Source: CAJCJE01 sp036494465 (GTDB taxonomy: Bacteria; Actinomycetota; Actinomycetes; Mycobacteriales; Pseudonocardiaceae). From it: a stretch of 64,000 bases of DNA. Both the position numbers and the translations under genes were made by a program. Below the pieces are notes generated by a model, which saw only the letters and a program-made list of their open reading frames with translations, made no database searches and had not been told where the DNA came from. Where the stretch lies: contig DASXOJ010000051.1 in the NCBI GenBank assembly GCA_036494465.1, forward strand, positions 3,386-67,385. Reading direction: 5' to 3'. Positions 32,390 to 40,072 of the stretch are shown here, piece by piece. Numbering within the stretch: the stretch's first letter is position 1; each line of letters begins with the position of its first letter.

Positions 32390-32979
32390 TGTCCACTGTG
32401 GATTAGCAGGGATACTGCGGTGACCACCGCCTGGCGATGTTCGGCAAGCTGATCCGAGGCGACGTTCGGCACCGCGTTAGGACTGCTCGGCAGCCACGCG
32501 GTCACCACACCCAGCAGAAACACCAGCAGATCCTCGGCAGTCAGCGTGCCCGGCACCGTGCCCGCGCGCTGCGCCTCCGCGAGGGCGGAAGCCTTGTCCT
32601 GCATGGAGGACCGCACCGCCGTCGGCACCCCGGTGACCGGCCGTTCCAGTCGGTACCAGGTGGCCAGGCGCAGCTGGTGCGGATTGACCAACAGGTAGTC
32701 GAACAGTCGGCCCGCATAACCCGGCAGGTCCTCCGGCGTGAACTGCACGGTGTCGAGCAACCGGGTGACGTGCGCGTTCAGCACGGCGTCGAACAGCGCG
32801 TCCTTGCCGCCGAAGTACGCGTAGATCATCGACTTGTTCACCTTGGCGACCTCGCTGATCCGGTCGACCCGGGCGCCCGCGATGCCGTATTCGGCGAACT
32901 CGGCGGTGGCGACGCTGAGCAGCCGGTGCTTGGTGGCTTCGGCATCGCGGGGGAGTCGTGGGTCAAGGCGCGGAGGCAT
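32386..32979 (-). CDS. TetR-family regulator controlling the divergent SDR gene
   Basis: 197 residues with TetR HTH (ARVDRISEVAKVNKSMIYAYF, about 36-56) and a C-terminal domain of the same TetR_C_8 style as the TetR protein at 9.5 kb (LATWYRLERPVTG). ATG 32979; a TAAGCT box 6 bases upstream may give a leaderless mRNA. The gap to the divergent SDR gene holds three operator-like palindromes, so a local repressor circuit is very likely. The stop overlaps that of the convergent LacI gene. Confidence 0.88.
   Translation of the reverse strand: MPPRLDPRLPRDAEATKHRLLSVATAEFAEYGIAGARVDRISEVAKVNKSMIYAYFGGKDALFDAVLNAHVTRLLDTVQFTPEDLPGYAGRLFDYLLVNPHQLRLATWYRLERPVTGVPTAVRSSMQDKASALAEAQRAGTVPGTLTAEDLLVFLLGVVTAWLPSSPNAVPNVASDQLAEHRQAVVTAVSLLIHSGH
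32391..32402. repeat. Second copy of the GTCCACTGTGGA palindrome
   Basis: TAATGTCCACTGTGGA at 32387-32402 repeats all 16 bases found at 31209-31224, so the LacI gene is bracketed by the same sequence. This copy lies in the last codons of the convergent TetR gene, just after the LacI stop. Confidence 0.6.
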
Positions 32980-33032
32980 ACGCCCAGCTTAGAACCGTGA
33001 TCACGAAGCGGTGTGCCGCCCACCACCTTTCT

Positions 33033-33130
33033 AACCAGTTGGTTGACATCCGCACCTCGCGCACCTACCGTCACCCATACAACCAACTAGTTGTTTGTTT
33101 GGGTTTGCAAACAACCAACTAGTTGGTTGT
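33033..33130. promoter_or_regulatory. TetR operator cluster and SDR promoter
   Basis: O1 AACCAGTTGGTT is at 33033-33044. O2 at 33079-33098 is a near-perfect palindrome. O3 ACAACCAACTAGTTGGTTGT at 33111-33130 is a perfect 20-base palindrome. O2 and O3 centres are 32 bp apart. Promoter TTGACA (33043-33048), 17-base spacer, TACCGT (33066-33071) for the SDR gene: O1 touches the -35 and O2 covers the start region. A 10-base palindrome GTTTGCAAAC sits between O2 and O3. Confidence 0.8.
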
Positions 33131-33180
33131 AAGGCCGGATTGGGTGTGCGCTGGAGGCGCATGGGGCACGGGGAGATGTG

Positions 33181-34014
33181 ATGAGCAGGACTTGGTTGAT
33201 CACGGGGAGTTCGCGCGGGTTTGGGTGGGAGCTGGCCAAGGCCGTGCTCGCTACCGGCGACAACCTGGTCGCGACCGCGCGGAAGCCGGAGCAACTGGCT
33301 GAACTGGCGCGTGAGTACGGCGATCAGGTGCGCACCGTCGCGCTCGATGTGACCGACGCGGCGGCGGCCGAGCGCGCGGTGCAGGTCGCGGTGCGCGAGT
33401 TCGGCGGGCTCGACGTGGTCGTCAACAACGCGGGTTATGCGAACTCGGCGTCGATCGAGGACATGGATCCGGAGGATTTCCGTGCCCAGGTCGACGCCAA
33501 CTTCTACGGCGTCGTCAACGTGACCCGCGCGGCCCTGCCGGTGCTGCGCACGCAGCGGTCGGGCTACTTCATCCAGTTTTCGTCGATCGGCGGCCGGGTC
33601 GGCGGCACGCCGGGCATCGCGGCCTACCAGGCGGCGAAGTTCGCGGTGGAAGGGTTCTCGGAAGTGCTCGCCAACGAGGTCGCGCCGTTCGGGGTGAAGG
33701 TGGTCATCGTCGAGCCGGGCGCGTTCCGCACCGACTGGCAGGGCACGTCGATGGCGTTCGCCAAGGTCAGCCCGGATTACGAGGCGACGGTCGGCGAGAT
33801 CAACCGGATGCGCGCCGCGACCGACGGCAAGCAGGCGGGCGACCCGGCGCGGGCCGCGCGGATCATCATCGATCTGCTCGACGCGGCGCAGCCGCCGCGC
33901 CGGTTGCTGCTCGGCGCGGGCGCGGTCGAGATGGCGGAGCGTTCGTCGGGGGAACGCGCCGAAGAAGCAGCCAAATGGGCGGAGGTCAGCAGGTCCGCCG
34001 ACTTTCCGGGTTGA
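33181..34014 (+). CDS. Short-chain dehydrogenase/reductase
   Basis: 277-residue classical SDR: cofactor motif TGSSRGFG near the N-terminus, NNAG, catalytic Ser in SSIGGRVGG and YQAAK (Tyr-x3-Lys). The Arg-Lys after the second strand (TARKPEQL) favours NADP(H). ATG 33181 has GGGAG 5 bases upstream; GTG 33178 is too close. Its promoter is packed with TetR operators, so it is probably induced by the TetR ligand, which may be its substrate (inference). A J-domain gene follows after 15 bases and may be co-transcribed. Confidence 0.9.
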   Translation: MSRTWLITGSSRGFGWELAKAVLATGDNLVATARKPEQLAELAREYGDQVRTVALDVTDAAAAERAVQVAVREFGGLDVVVNNAGYANSASIEDMDPEDFRAQVDANFYGVVNVTRAALPVLRTQRSGYFIQFSSIGGRVGGTPGIAAYQAAKFAVEGFSEVLANEVAPFGVKVVIVEPGAFRTDWQGTSMAFAKVSPDYEATVGEINRMRAATDGKQAGDPARAARIIIDLLDAAQPPRRLLLGAGAVEMAERSSGERAEEAAKWAEVSRSADFPG

Positions 34015-34029
34015 TCTAGGCTGACCGGT

Positions 34030-35286
34030 GTGGCGAAGGCGAGTGACGGTGATCTTTATGACGTGCTCGGGGTCGCTCGCGACGCCGACCAGGACGAGAT
34101 CAAACGCGCCTACCGCGCCGCGGTCAAGAAGTTCCACCCGGACGCCGAGGGGAACAGCTTCTTCTTCCGGCTGATCCAGCAGGCGTACGAAACCCTGAGC
34201 GATCCCGCGCGCCGCGCCGACTACGACCGCACCGGTCGCGAGCAGGCGCCGCGCGCGCCGCAACCGCCGCCGGCCGGGCAACCGAGCCCGTGGGCGACCG
34301 GGCCGAGCGTGCCTGCCATTCCGTATGACGAGATCCCGTGGTGGTCGCGGGTGAACCCGGACGCGCGGATCCGGTGGCGGGCCCGGTTGCGGCCGGCGGC
34401 GATCGTGTTCGCGGTGCTCAGCGGGTTGTGGCTGGTGTTGATGATCATCGGACTGGCCACCGACAGCCTCGCGAAGGCGGGCTATTACGGCTACCTGGTG
34501 TTCGGCTTCGTGGTCGCGCCGACGTTGTGGTGCGTGCTCAGCGCGGTGTTCGGCCGCAAACCGCCGCGTCCAGCGGTGCTCTGGTCGCTCGCGGCGGGTA
34601 TTTTCCTGATCGGTCTGGCTTATTACGCGCAGACGCGGCATTTCGCGACCGCGCAACCCAGTACATTGATCCGCTACGCGCTGGGCGCGATCATCCTGCC
34701 GTTCGTGGCTGCCTGGTACGTGCGGTCGCGCGGTCAGCAGAAGATCGACTGGTCCGCGAACCTGTGGCAGTTGCGCGGCGGCTGGCAGGGCGCCAACGCG
34801 CGCTCGGCCGATCTGGAGCAGGCGGCGTCGCTGACCGCGGACCTCTTGTCGCGCTACTTCACCCAGATCCCCGCGGTGCGGGTGTTCCGCGACCCGGTCG
34901 GCTTCGGCCCCAACGTCGATCACGTGGTGCTGTGCGGCAGGCGACTGGTGCTGATCATGTCGGTGCGCTGGCCCGCTGGCGGCTACACGATGGGGCGTGG
35001 GGGAGAGGTGCTGCTGGACGGTCGACCGGTGCTGAGCGGGTCGCTCGGGGTGACATCGGCGCTGCGTTCGGCGCGGCGCCATTTCCCGACCGCGCGGTTG
35101 CGCGCGGTGGTGCTGGTCTGGCCGGACCAACCGGGACAACCGCTGCGCACCAGTTGGGCTCCGGCGAACACGTATGCCGTGACCAGCGCGGATGTGCTGG
35201 TGAAGGACGTCGGCGGCTGGCTGGCCGAGCGGCCGAACACCGTGCACCGGGGCCTGTTCCGCGCGTTGGTGACAACCCGCCGGTGA
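34030..35286 (+). CDS. J-domain protein with four membrane spans and a NERD-like C-terminal domain
   Basis: 418 residues. J domain at residues 7-68 with the HPD triad at 36-38 (KKFHPDAEG), then a Pro-rich linker. Four hydrophobic spans follow at about 121-142, 148-170, 180-198 and 213-231. A soluble C-terminal domain (about 245-418) includes GPNVDHVVLCGRRLVLIMSVRW and LRAVVLVWPDQPG. The pattern DHVVL...VLI..(K/R)W resembles NERD nuclease-related domains, but the expected acidic-Lys pair is replaced by MSVR, so it may be inactive. GTG start. Probable membrane recruitment of Hsp70; substrate unknown. Confidence 0.75.
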   Translation: MAKASDGDLYDVLGVARDADQDEIKRAYRAAVKKFHPDAEGNSFFFRLIQQAYETLSDPARRADYDRTGREQAPRAPQPPPAGQPSPWATGPSVPAIPYDEIPWWSRVNPDARIRWRARLRPAAIVFAVLSGLWLVLMIIGLATDSLAKAGYYGYLVFGFVVAPTLWCVLSAVFGRKPPRPAVLWSLAAGIFLIGLAYYAQTRHFATAQPSTLIRYALGAIILPFVAAWYVRSRGQQKIDWSANLWQLRGGWQGANARSADLEQAASLTADLLSRYFTQIPAVRVFRDPVGFGPNVDHVVLCGRRLVLIMSVRWPAGGYTMGRGGEVLLDGRPVLSGSLGVTSALRSARRHFPTARLRAVVLVWPDQPGQPLRTSWAPANTYAVTSADVLVKDVGGWLAERPNTVHRGLFRALVTTRR

Positions 35287-35396
35287 CGGCTTGTGGGTTG
35301 GTGACGGCCTGCGGTTGACGGGCGGTGCGCCGTTGACAACGCAAGGTTGACAGGCGGCGTGGCGGTGACAACCCGGGGTTGACAGCTGGCTGCCTG
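35282..35396 (+). repeat. Degenerate 32-bp tandem repeat, three units plus a partial
   Basis: Units begin at 35282, 35314, 35346 and 35378. Each has GKTGAC at position 1 and again at position 19, so these hexamers alternate at 18- and 14-base intervals through the array. Units 2 and 3 are the most similar (gttgac-ggcgg...tgacaac). The first unit overlaps the stop of the J-domain gene and the last runs into the MarR promoter region. Confidence 0.7.
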
Positions 35397-35401
35397 GAAT
35401 T

Positions 35402-35419
35402 AGTTGCTAATGGGCAACT
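35402..35419. promoter_or_regulatory. MarR-type operator
   Basis: AGTTGC (35402-35407) and GCAACT (35414-35419) form 6-bp arms around TAATGG. TTGC/GCAA arms are typical of MarR-family sites. It is 22 bases before the GTG of the marR gene. Confidence 0.6.
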
Positions 35420-35441
35420 GATAAGTCTAGGGTGACTATTC

Positions 35442-35891
35442 GTGGCGGAGATCGAGACTGCGGTGTCCGATCCTGAGCGGATCGGCGCCGCCCTGCGGCT
35501 GACCATCGGCAGGATCGCGCGCCGGCTGCGGCAGAACCACGCGGTCGGTGACCTGAGCCTGTCCGAGGTGTCCGTGTTGTCCCGGCTGGAACGGGATGGC
35601 GCCAGCACCCCGAGCGCGCTCGCCGAACACGAGCGGATTCGACCGCAGGCGATGGCGACCACTCTTGCCGCACTGGAAGAGCGGGGCCTGGTCGACCGCC
35701 GACCCGACGCGACCGATGGCAGGCGCGTCGTCATGACCGTGACCGAGCAGGGCAGCGCGACGGTGCGCCATCGACGGTCGGAGAGCGTGCAACGGCTCAT
35801 CGAGGTGCTGGAGAGCGAGTTCTCCGCCGACGAGTTGCACGCGTTCGACGCGGTGTTGCCCTTGCTGGACCGTTTGGCGGAGGAACTGTGA
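35442..35891 (+). CDS. MarR-family regulator of the adjacent MFS exporter
   Basis: 149 residues: winged helix with LSLSEVSVLSRLERDG, SALAEHERIRPQAMATTLAALEERGLV (quoted in parts) and wing DATDGRRVVMTVTEQG. GTG start at 35442; no clear Shine-Dalgarno. It overlaps the following MFS gene by 4 bases (GTGA), making a marR-exporter operon of the emrRAB/phenolic-resistance kind. An inverted repeat just upstream supports autoregulation. The inducer is unknown. Confidence 0.88.
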   Translation: MAEIETAVSDPERIGAALRLTIGRIARRLRQNHAVGDLSLSEVSVLSRLERDGASTPSALAEHERIRPQAMATTLAALEERGLVDRRPDATDGRRVVMTVTEQGSATVRHRRSESVQRLIEVLESEFSADELHAFDAVLPLLDRLAEEL

Positions 35892-37579
35892 CTACTGAGG
35901 CGGGCGCGAAGACGAGCGCACGCAGTGATCGGTACAAGTGGGTCGTGTTGTCCAACACCACGATGGGTGTGCTGATCGCCACCGTGGACGGCTCCATCGT
36001 GATCATTTCGCTGCCCGCGATCTTCCGCGGCATCGGCCTGGATCCGTTGGCGCCGGGGAACATCGGCTACCTGCTCTGGATGATCCTGGGGTATCTGCTG
36101 GTCACCGCCGTGCTGGTGGTCGCGCTGGGCAGACTCGGCGACATGTTCGGCCGGGTGCGCATGTACAACCTGGGGTTCGTCATCTTCTCCGGCGCGTCAT
36201 TGGCGCTCTCGCTCGATCCGTTCTCCGGTGGTCTCGGCGCGTTGTGGCTGATCGGGTGGCGGGTCATCCAGGCGTTCGGTGGCGCCATGCTCACCGCGAA
36301 CTCGGCGGCCATCCTGACCGACGCGTTCCCGGCGCGGCAGCGCGGCATGGCGTTGGGCATCAACCAGATCACCGCGCTGGCCGGTCAGTTCCTCGGTTTG
36401 CTAGCGGGTGGTCTGCTGGCCGCGATCGACTGGCGCGCGGTGTTCTGGGTGAGCGTGCCGATCGGCATCGTCGGCACCGTCTGGTCGTACCGGACGTTGC
36501 GCGAGGTCGGCACCAAGTCGCGGGGCCGCGTCGACTGGATTGGCAACCTGACGTTTACAGTTGGCACCGCGCTGTTGCTCGCGGCGATCACCTACGGCAT
36601 CCAGCCCTACAACGGGAACGCGACCGGTTGGACGAATCCGACCGTGCTTGGTGGACTCGGTCTCGGCATCGTGCTGCTGATCGCGTTCTGCGTCGCGGAA
36701 ACCAAGGTCGCCGAACCGATGTTCCGGTTGTCGCTGTTCAAGATCAGAGCGTTCGCCGCAGGCAACCTGGCTGCGCTGCTCACCGCGATCGCGCGGGGCG
36801 GCCTGCAGTTCATGCTGATCATCTGGTTGCAGGGGATCTGGCTGCCGCTGCACGGGTTCGACTACGAGCAGACCCCGCTCTGGGCCGGTATCTACATGCT
36901 GCCGCTCACCTTCGGGTTCCTCATCGCCGGACCGCTGTCCGGTTACCTCTCCGACCGGTTCGGCGCGCGCATGTTCGCCACCGGTGGTCTGGCCATCGTA
37001 GCGGTGTCGTTCCTGGGTTTGATGATCCTGCCGGTCAACTTCGATTACCTGGACTTCGCCGGGTTGTTGCTGCTCAGCGGACTCGGTCAGGGCATGTTCT
37101 CGGCGCCGAACACATCGGCCATCATGAGCAGTGTGCCCGCGAACCAGCGTGGCGTCGCGTCCGGCATGCGGTCGACGTTCCAGAACTCGGGTACCGCGCT
37201 GTCCATCGGTGTGTTCTTCTCGCTGATGATCTCCGGCCTCGCGACCACCCTTCCGCACACCCTGAACTCCGGTTTGCAGGCGCAGGGCGTGCCCGCGAAC
37301 GTCGCCGGGGGAGTGGCGTCGCTGCCACCGGTCAGCACGTTGTTCGCCACGTTCCTGGGCAACAACCCGATCTCGCACCTGCTCGCGCCGAGCGGCGTGC
37401 TGAACACGCTGCCCGCGCACAACGTGCAGGCGTTGACCGGTAACGAGTTCTTCCCGCAGCTGGTGTCCGGTCCGTTCCATCACGGTCTGGTCATCGTGTT
37501 CAGCGCGGCGGCCATCATGGCGGTGGTCGCGGCGACGGCGTCGGTGTTGCGCGGCAAGCGCGAGGTGCCCACGGTCTGA
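35888..37579 (+). CDS. MFS transporter, DHA2 family (14 TM)
   Basis: 563 residues with about 14 membrane spans. TM1 motif TVDGSIVIISLPAI, loop ALGRLGDMFGRVRMYNLG, motif C-like GQFLGLLAGGL and YLSDRFGARMFATGG are typical of EmrB/QacA-type proton-driven multidrug exporters. A longer extracytoplasmic loop before the last TM (about 470-530) contains a Pro/Asn-rich stretch. Translation is coupled to marR. Likely exports the MarR ligand. Confidence 0.9.
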   Translation: MTTEAGAKTSARSDRYKWVVLSNTTMGVLIATVDGSIVIISLPAIFRGIGLDPLAPGNIGYLLWMILGYLLVTAVLVVALGRLGDMFGRVRMYNLGFVIFSGASLALSLDPFSGGLGALWLIGWRVIQAFGGAMLTANSAAILTDAFPARQRGMALGINQITALAGQFLGLLAGGLLAAIDWRAVFWVSVPIGIVGTVWSYRTLREVGTKSRGRVDWIGNLTFTVGTALLLAAITYGIQPYNGNATGWTNPTVLGGLGLGIVLLIAFCVAETKVAEPMFRLSLFKIRAFAAGNLAALLTAIARGGLQFMLIIWLQGIWLPLHGFDYEQTPLWAGIYMLPLTFGFLIAGPLSGYLSDRFGARMFATGGLAIVAVSFLGLMILPVNFDYLDFAGLLLLSGLGQGMFSAPNTSAIMSSVPANQRGVASGMRSTFQNSGTALSIGVFFSLMISGLATTLPHTLNSGLQAQGVPANVAGGVASLPPVSTLFATFLGNNPISHLLAPSGVLNTLPAHNVQALTGNEFFPQLVSGPFHHGLVIVFSAAAIMAVVAATASVLRGKREVPTV

Positions 37580-37621
37580 GCTGTGACGCGGCGGTGACGG
37601 GAGCCGGTTTGACTCGTCGGC

Positions 37622-38326
37622 ATGACGCTGGTCGACTTCCGTCTCCGCTCCGGCTCGGCGCACCGGCCGCGTCCGAAACCGCTGCGCGTGCTGGTCGCGG
37701 ACAGCCAACCGGTGGTGCGCGACGGCCTGCGGGCGCTGTTCGGCTCGGTCGAGGGCATGAGTCTCCTCGCCGAGGTGACCAGCGCCGCCGACGTGCTGCG
37801 CGAGGTGCACCTGCATCGGCCGGATGTGCTGGTGCTGGACCTGGAATTGCCTGGTCCGGATGGGATTTCGGTGTGCCGGCAGGTGTTGAGGTCCGCGCCG
37901 GACACGCGCGTGCTGATCTTCAACCGGTTCGCGGATGCCACATCGGTGACCGCAGCGATGCGGGCAGGCGCGCGTGGCTACCTGCTCAAGCGGGCGGGCG
38001 GCGCGGACGTGCTCCGCGCGGTGCGCAGCGTGGCCGCCGGTGAGGTCATCTTCGGTGCGGAGGTGGCGAATGCGGTGACCGAGTTGTTCTTCGCATCCGA
38101 TTCACCGGCCCGGGCCCCGTTTCCGGAGCTGACCGCGCGGGAGCGGCAGGTGCTGGAACTGATCGCGGCGGGACTGCCCAACTCCGCGATCGCCCGGCGC
38201 CTCGACCTGGCGACGAAGACGGTCAGCAATCACATCTCCTCGGTGCTGGCGAAGCTGCGCGTCCGGGACCGGGCTGCCGCGATCATCCGTGCTCGCGAAG
38301 CCGGTCTGGGGAATCCGGTGTCCTGA
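37622..38326 (+). CDS. Orphan NarL/LuxR-type response regulator
   Basis: 234 residues. Receiver domain from about residue 21 with phospho-acceptor Asp73 (VLVLDLELPG), conserved Thr/Ser region LIFNRF (N-F variant of the usual L[ST]A) and Lys in YLLKRAGG. The LuxR HTH is at about 165-225 (LTARERQVLELIAAGLPNSAIARRL...). No histidine kinase is adjacent. The substitution of Asn for the switch Ser/Thr in LIFNRF could alter phospho-switching. It lies between an exporter and moeA; targets unknown. Confidence 0.87.
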   Translation: MTLVDFRLRSGSAHRPRPKPLRVLVADSQPVVRDGLRALFGSVEGMSLLAEVTSAADVLREVHLHRPDVLVLDLELPGPDGISVCRQVLRSAPDTRVLIFNRFADATSVTAAMRAGARGYLLKRAGGADVLRAVRSVAAGEVIFGAEVANAVTELFFASDSPARAPFPELTARERQVLELIAAGLPNSAIARRLDLATKTVSNHISSVLAKLRVRDRAAAIIRAREAGLGNPVS

Positions 38327-38366
38327 CCCGGCCAGTCTACTGTGGACTTTGCGGGGCTTGTCAGGG

Positions 38367-38374
38367 TGTATACA
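38367..38374. promoter_or_regulatory. TGTATACA palindrome at the moeA start
   Basis: TGTATACA ends 2 bases before the annotated moeA ATG and overlaps TACAAT, a possible -10 box (38371-38376). If TACAAT is the -10, translation would begin at one of the downstream GTGs (38386 or 38398). Confidence 0.55.
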
Positions 38375-38376
38375 AT

Positions 38377-39537
38377 ATGGAGGTGGTGGGCGAGCGGGTG
38401 TCCTGGGCGCGGGCCGGAGCGATCGCCGCCGAAGCGGCGAAACCCCTGGACCGGGTGGTCGTCGACCTCGGCGACGCGCTCGGCACGGTGCTCGCTGCCC
38501 CGCTGACCGCGCGCCTGCCGCAACCATGCGTCGCGGTCTCCGCGATGGACGGCTACGCGGTCGCGGGCCCGGCGCCGTGGCGAATCGTCGGTCCGCGCCT
38601 GTTCGCCGGAGACCGGCCGTGGGAGCGGGCGCTTCTGCCAGGTCAGGCAGCGGAGATCGCGACCGGCGCGCCGGTGCCCGCTGGGGCCGATGCCGTGCTG
38701 CCGGTGGAACATGCGCACCGCGACGGCAACCTGCTCAGCGGCGTGCTCGGCGCCAAACCGCACATTCGCCAGTCCGGCGAGGATTTCGCGGCGGGGGAGT
38801 TGCTGATGCCGGAGTCGGCGGTGGTCACTCCCGCGGTGCTCGGTCTGGCGGCGGGGCTTGGCTGCGACACGCTGGACGTGCACCGGCGCCCGCGCGTGCG
38901 GGTCGCGTTGACCGGGGACGAACTGCTGCGCAGTGGGCTGCCTGAACCTGGCAGGGTGCGCGATGCCATTGGTCCGATGCTGCCTGGTCTGGTCGACCGG
39001 TTCGGCGGCGAGTTGGTGGAGATGTCCTATCTGCCCGACCGGATCGACGCGCTGGGTGCGTTGTTCGTGGACGGCGATGAGGATGTGCTGGTGGTGTGCG
39101 GGTCGACCTCGGTCGGCAGCGCCGATCATCTGCACACCCGGCTGGCCGCCGCGCGCGCCCACTTGTACGTGGACGGTGTCGCCTGCCGGCCTGGGCATCC
39201 GCAGTTGCTCGCGGGGCTGCCAGACGGCCGGTTCGTGCTCGGGTTGCCGGGTAATCCGGCTGCGGCGCTGGTCGCGGCGTTGACGTTGCTCGGTCCGTTG
39301 CTGGGCACGCTGGGTGGACGCGGGCTGCCGCGACTGGCCACCGCCGTGTTGCGCGATCCGCCGAAACCGCACCATCGCGACACGCTGCTCAAGGGTGTGC
39401 TCGCGGATGGCGACGAGGTGGTGCTGGTCGGCGGTGACCGGCCGGGGAGCCTGCTCGCGCCCGCGCGGGCGGATGCGCTCGCGATCATCCCGCCGAACTG
39501 GATCGGTCCGCGCGTGGAACTGCTGCCGTTGCACTGA
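38377..39537 (+). CDS. moeA: Molybdopterin molybdotransferase
   Basis: 386 residues if begun at ATG 38377; GTG 38398 (VSWARAGAIAAEAA) fits the usual MoeA N-terminus equally well. Motifs: VSAMDGYAV, ATGAPVPAGADAVLPVE, RQSGEDFAAGELL, and in domain III LPGNPAAALVA. MoeA inserts molybdate into adenylylated molybdopterin. Its place immediately before the formate dehydrogenase genes, with the same TGTATACA motif upstream, marks it as a dedicated cofactor supply. The domain with GDELL is shorter than in E. coli MoeA. Confidence 0.87.
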   Translation: MEVVGERVSWARAGAIAAEAAKPLDRVVVDLGDALGTVLAAPLTARLPQPCVAVSAMDGYAVAGPAPWRIVGPRLFAGDRPWERALLPGQAAEIATGAPVPAGADAVLPVEHAHRDGNLLSGVLGAKPHIRQSGEDFAAGELLMPESAVVTPAVLGLAAGLGCDTLDVHRRPRVRVALTGDELLRSGLPEPGRVRDAIGPMLPGLVDRFGGELVEMSYLPDRIDALGALFVDGDEDVLVVCGSTSVGSADHLHTRLAAARAHLYVDGVACRPGHPQLLAGLPDGRFVLGLPGNPAAALVAALTLLGPLLGTLGGRGLPRLATAVLRDPPKPHHRDTLLKGVLADGDEVVLVGGDRPGSLLAPARADALAIIPPNWIGPRVELLPLH

Positions 39538-39572
39538 TTTCCGCGCTCGCCGTGCTGGACAGCATCCAATCA

Positions 39573-39584
39573 ACTGTATACAGT
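39573..39584. promoter_or_regulatory. ACTGTATACAGT palindrome upstream of fdsG
   Basis: A perfect 12-base palindrome lies 8 bases before the fdsG ATG. It has the same TGTATACA core as the sites near moeA and at 40077-40084 inside the start of fdsB. FadR-type GntR regulators use ATTGTATACAAT-like sites (established knowledge). No such regulator gene is adjacent. Confidence 0.6.
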
Positions 39585-39592
39585 ATTCGACC

Positions 39593-40072
39593 ATGACGGC
39601 GACCGGGAACGACTCGGTGGGCAGCACCGTTCGCGCGATCGTGGCGCAGCACGCTGACCAGCGCGGCGCACTGCTGCCGATCCTGCACGCGATCCAGGAC
39701 GAACTCGGCCATGTGCCACCCGATGCGGTGCCGGTGCTCGCCGAGGAACTGAACCTTTCCCGCGCGGACGTGCACGGGGTGATCACCTTCTACCGCGACT
39801 TCCGCGACGTGCCACCGGGCCGGACGACGGTGCGGATCTGCCGCGCCGAGGCGTGTCAGGCCCAGGGCGCGGACGAGTTGGTGAGCACGGTGGAGCGGGA
39901 GACCGGATTGGCGCTCGGCCGGACGGCGCCGTCCGGCGCGCTCACCGTCGACGAGGTGTTCTGCCTTGGTAACTGCGCGCTGGGGCCCGCTGTCACGGTG
40001 AACGGGCGATTGTGCGGGCGGATGGACGTGGGCCAGTTGCGGGCGATTCTTGGTGAGGCGATGGCGTCATGA
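39593..40072 (+). CDS. fdsG: NAD-dependent formate dehydrogenase gamma subunit (NuoE-like)
   Basis: 159-residue 24-kDa-type [2Fe-2S] subunit. The four Cys ligands are in CRAEAC and CLGNC, separated by about 35 residues; ITFYRDFRDVPPGRTTVRIC is typical of the family. It relays electrons between FdsB flavin and the Mo subunit. ATG 39593; the stop overlaps the fdsB start by 4 bases. The palindrome ahead of it suggests an internal promoter or a second operator. Confidence 0.9.
   Translation: MTATGNDSVGSTVRAIVAQHADQRGALLPILHAIQDELGHVPPDAVPVLAEELNLSRADVHGVITFYRDFRDVPPGRTTVRICRAEACQAQGADELVSTVERETGLALGRTAPSGALTVDEVFCLGNCALGPAVTVNGRLCGRMDVGQLRAILGEAMAS

Noticed and set aside
33031..35247. 738-codon minus-strand frame opposite SDR and J-domain genes
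   Set aside because: Arg/His-rich shadow; both plus-strand genes have clear motifs and the frame runs through the operator cluster.
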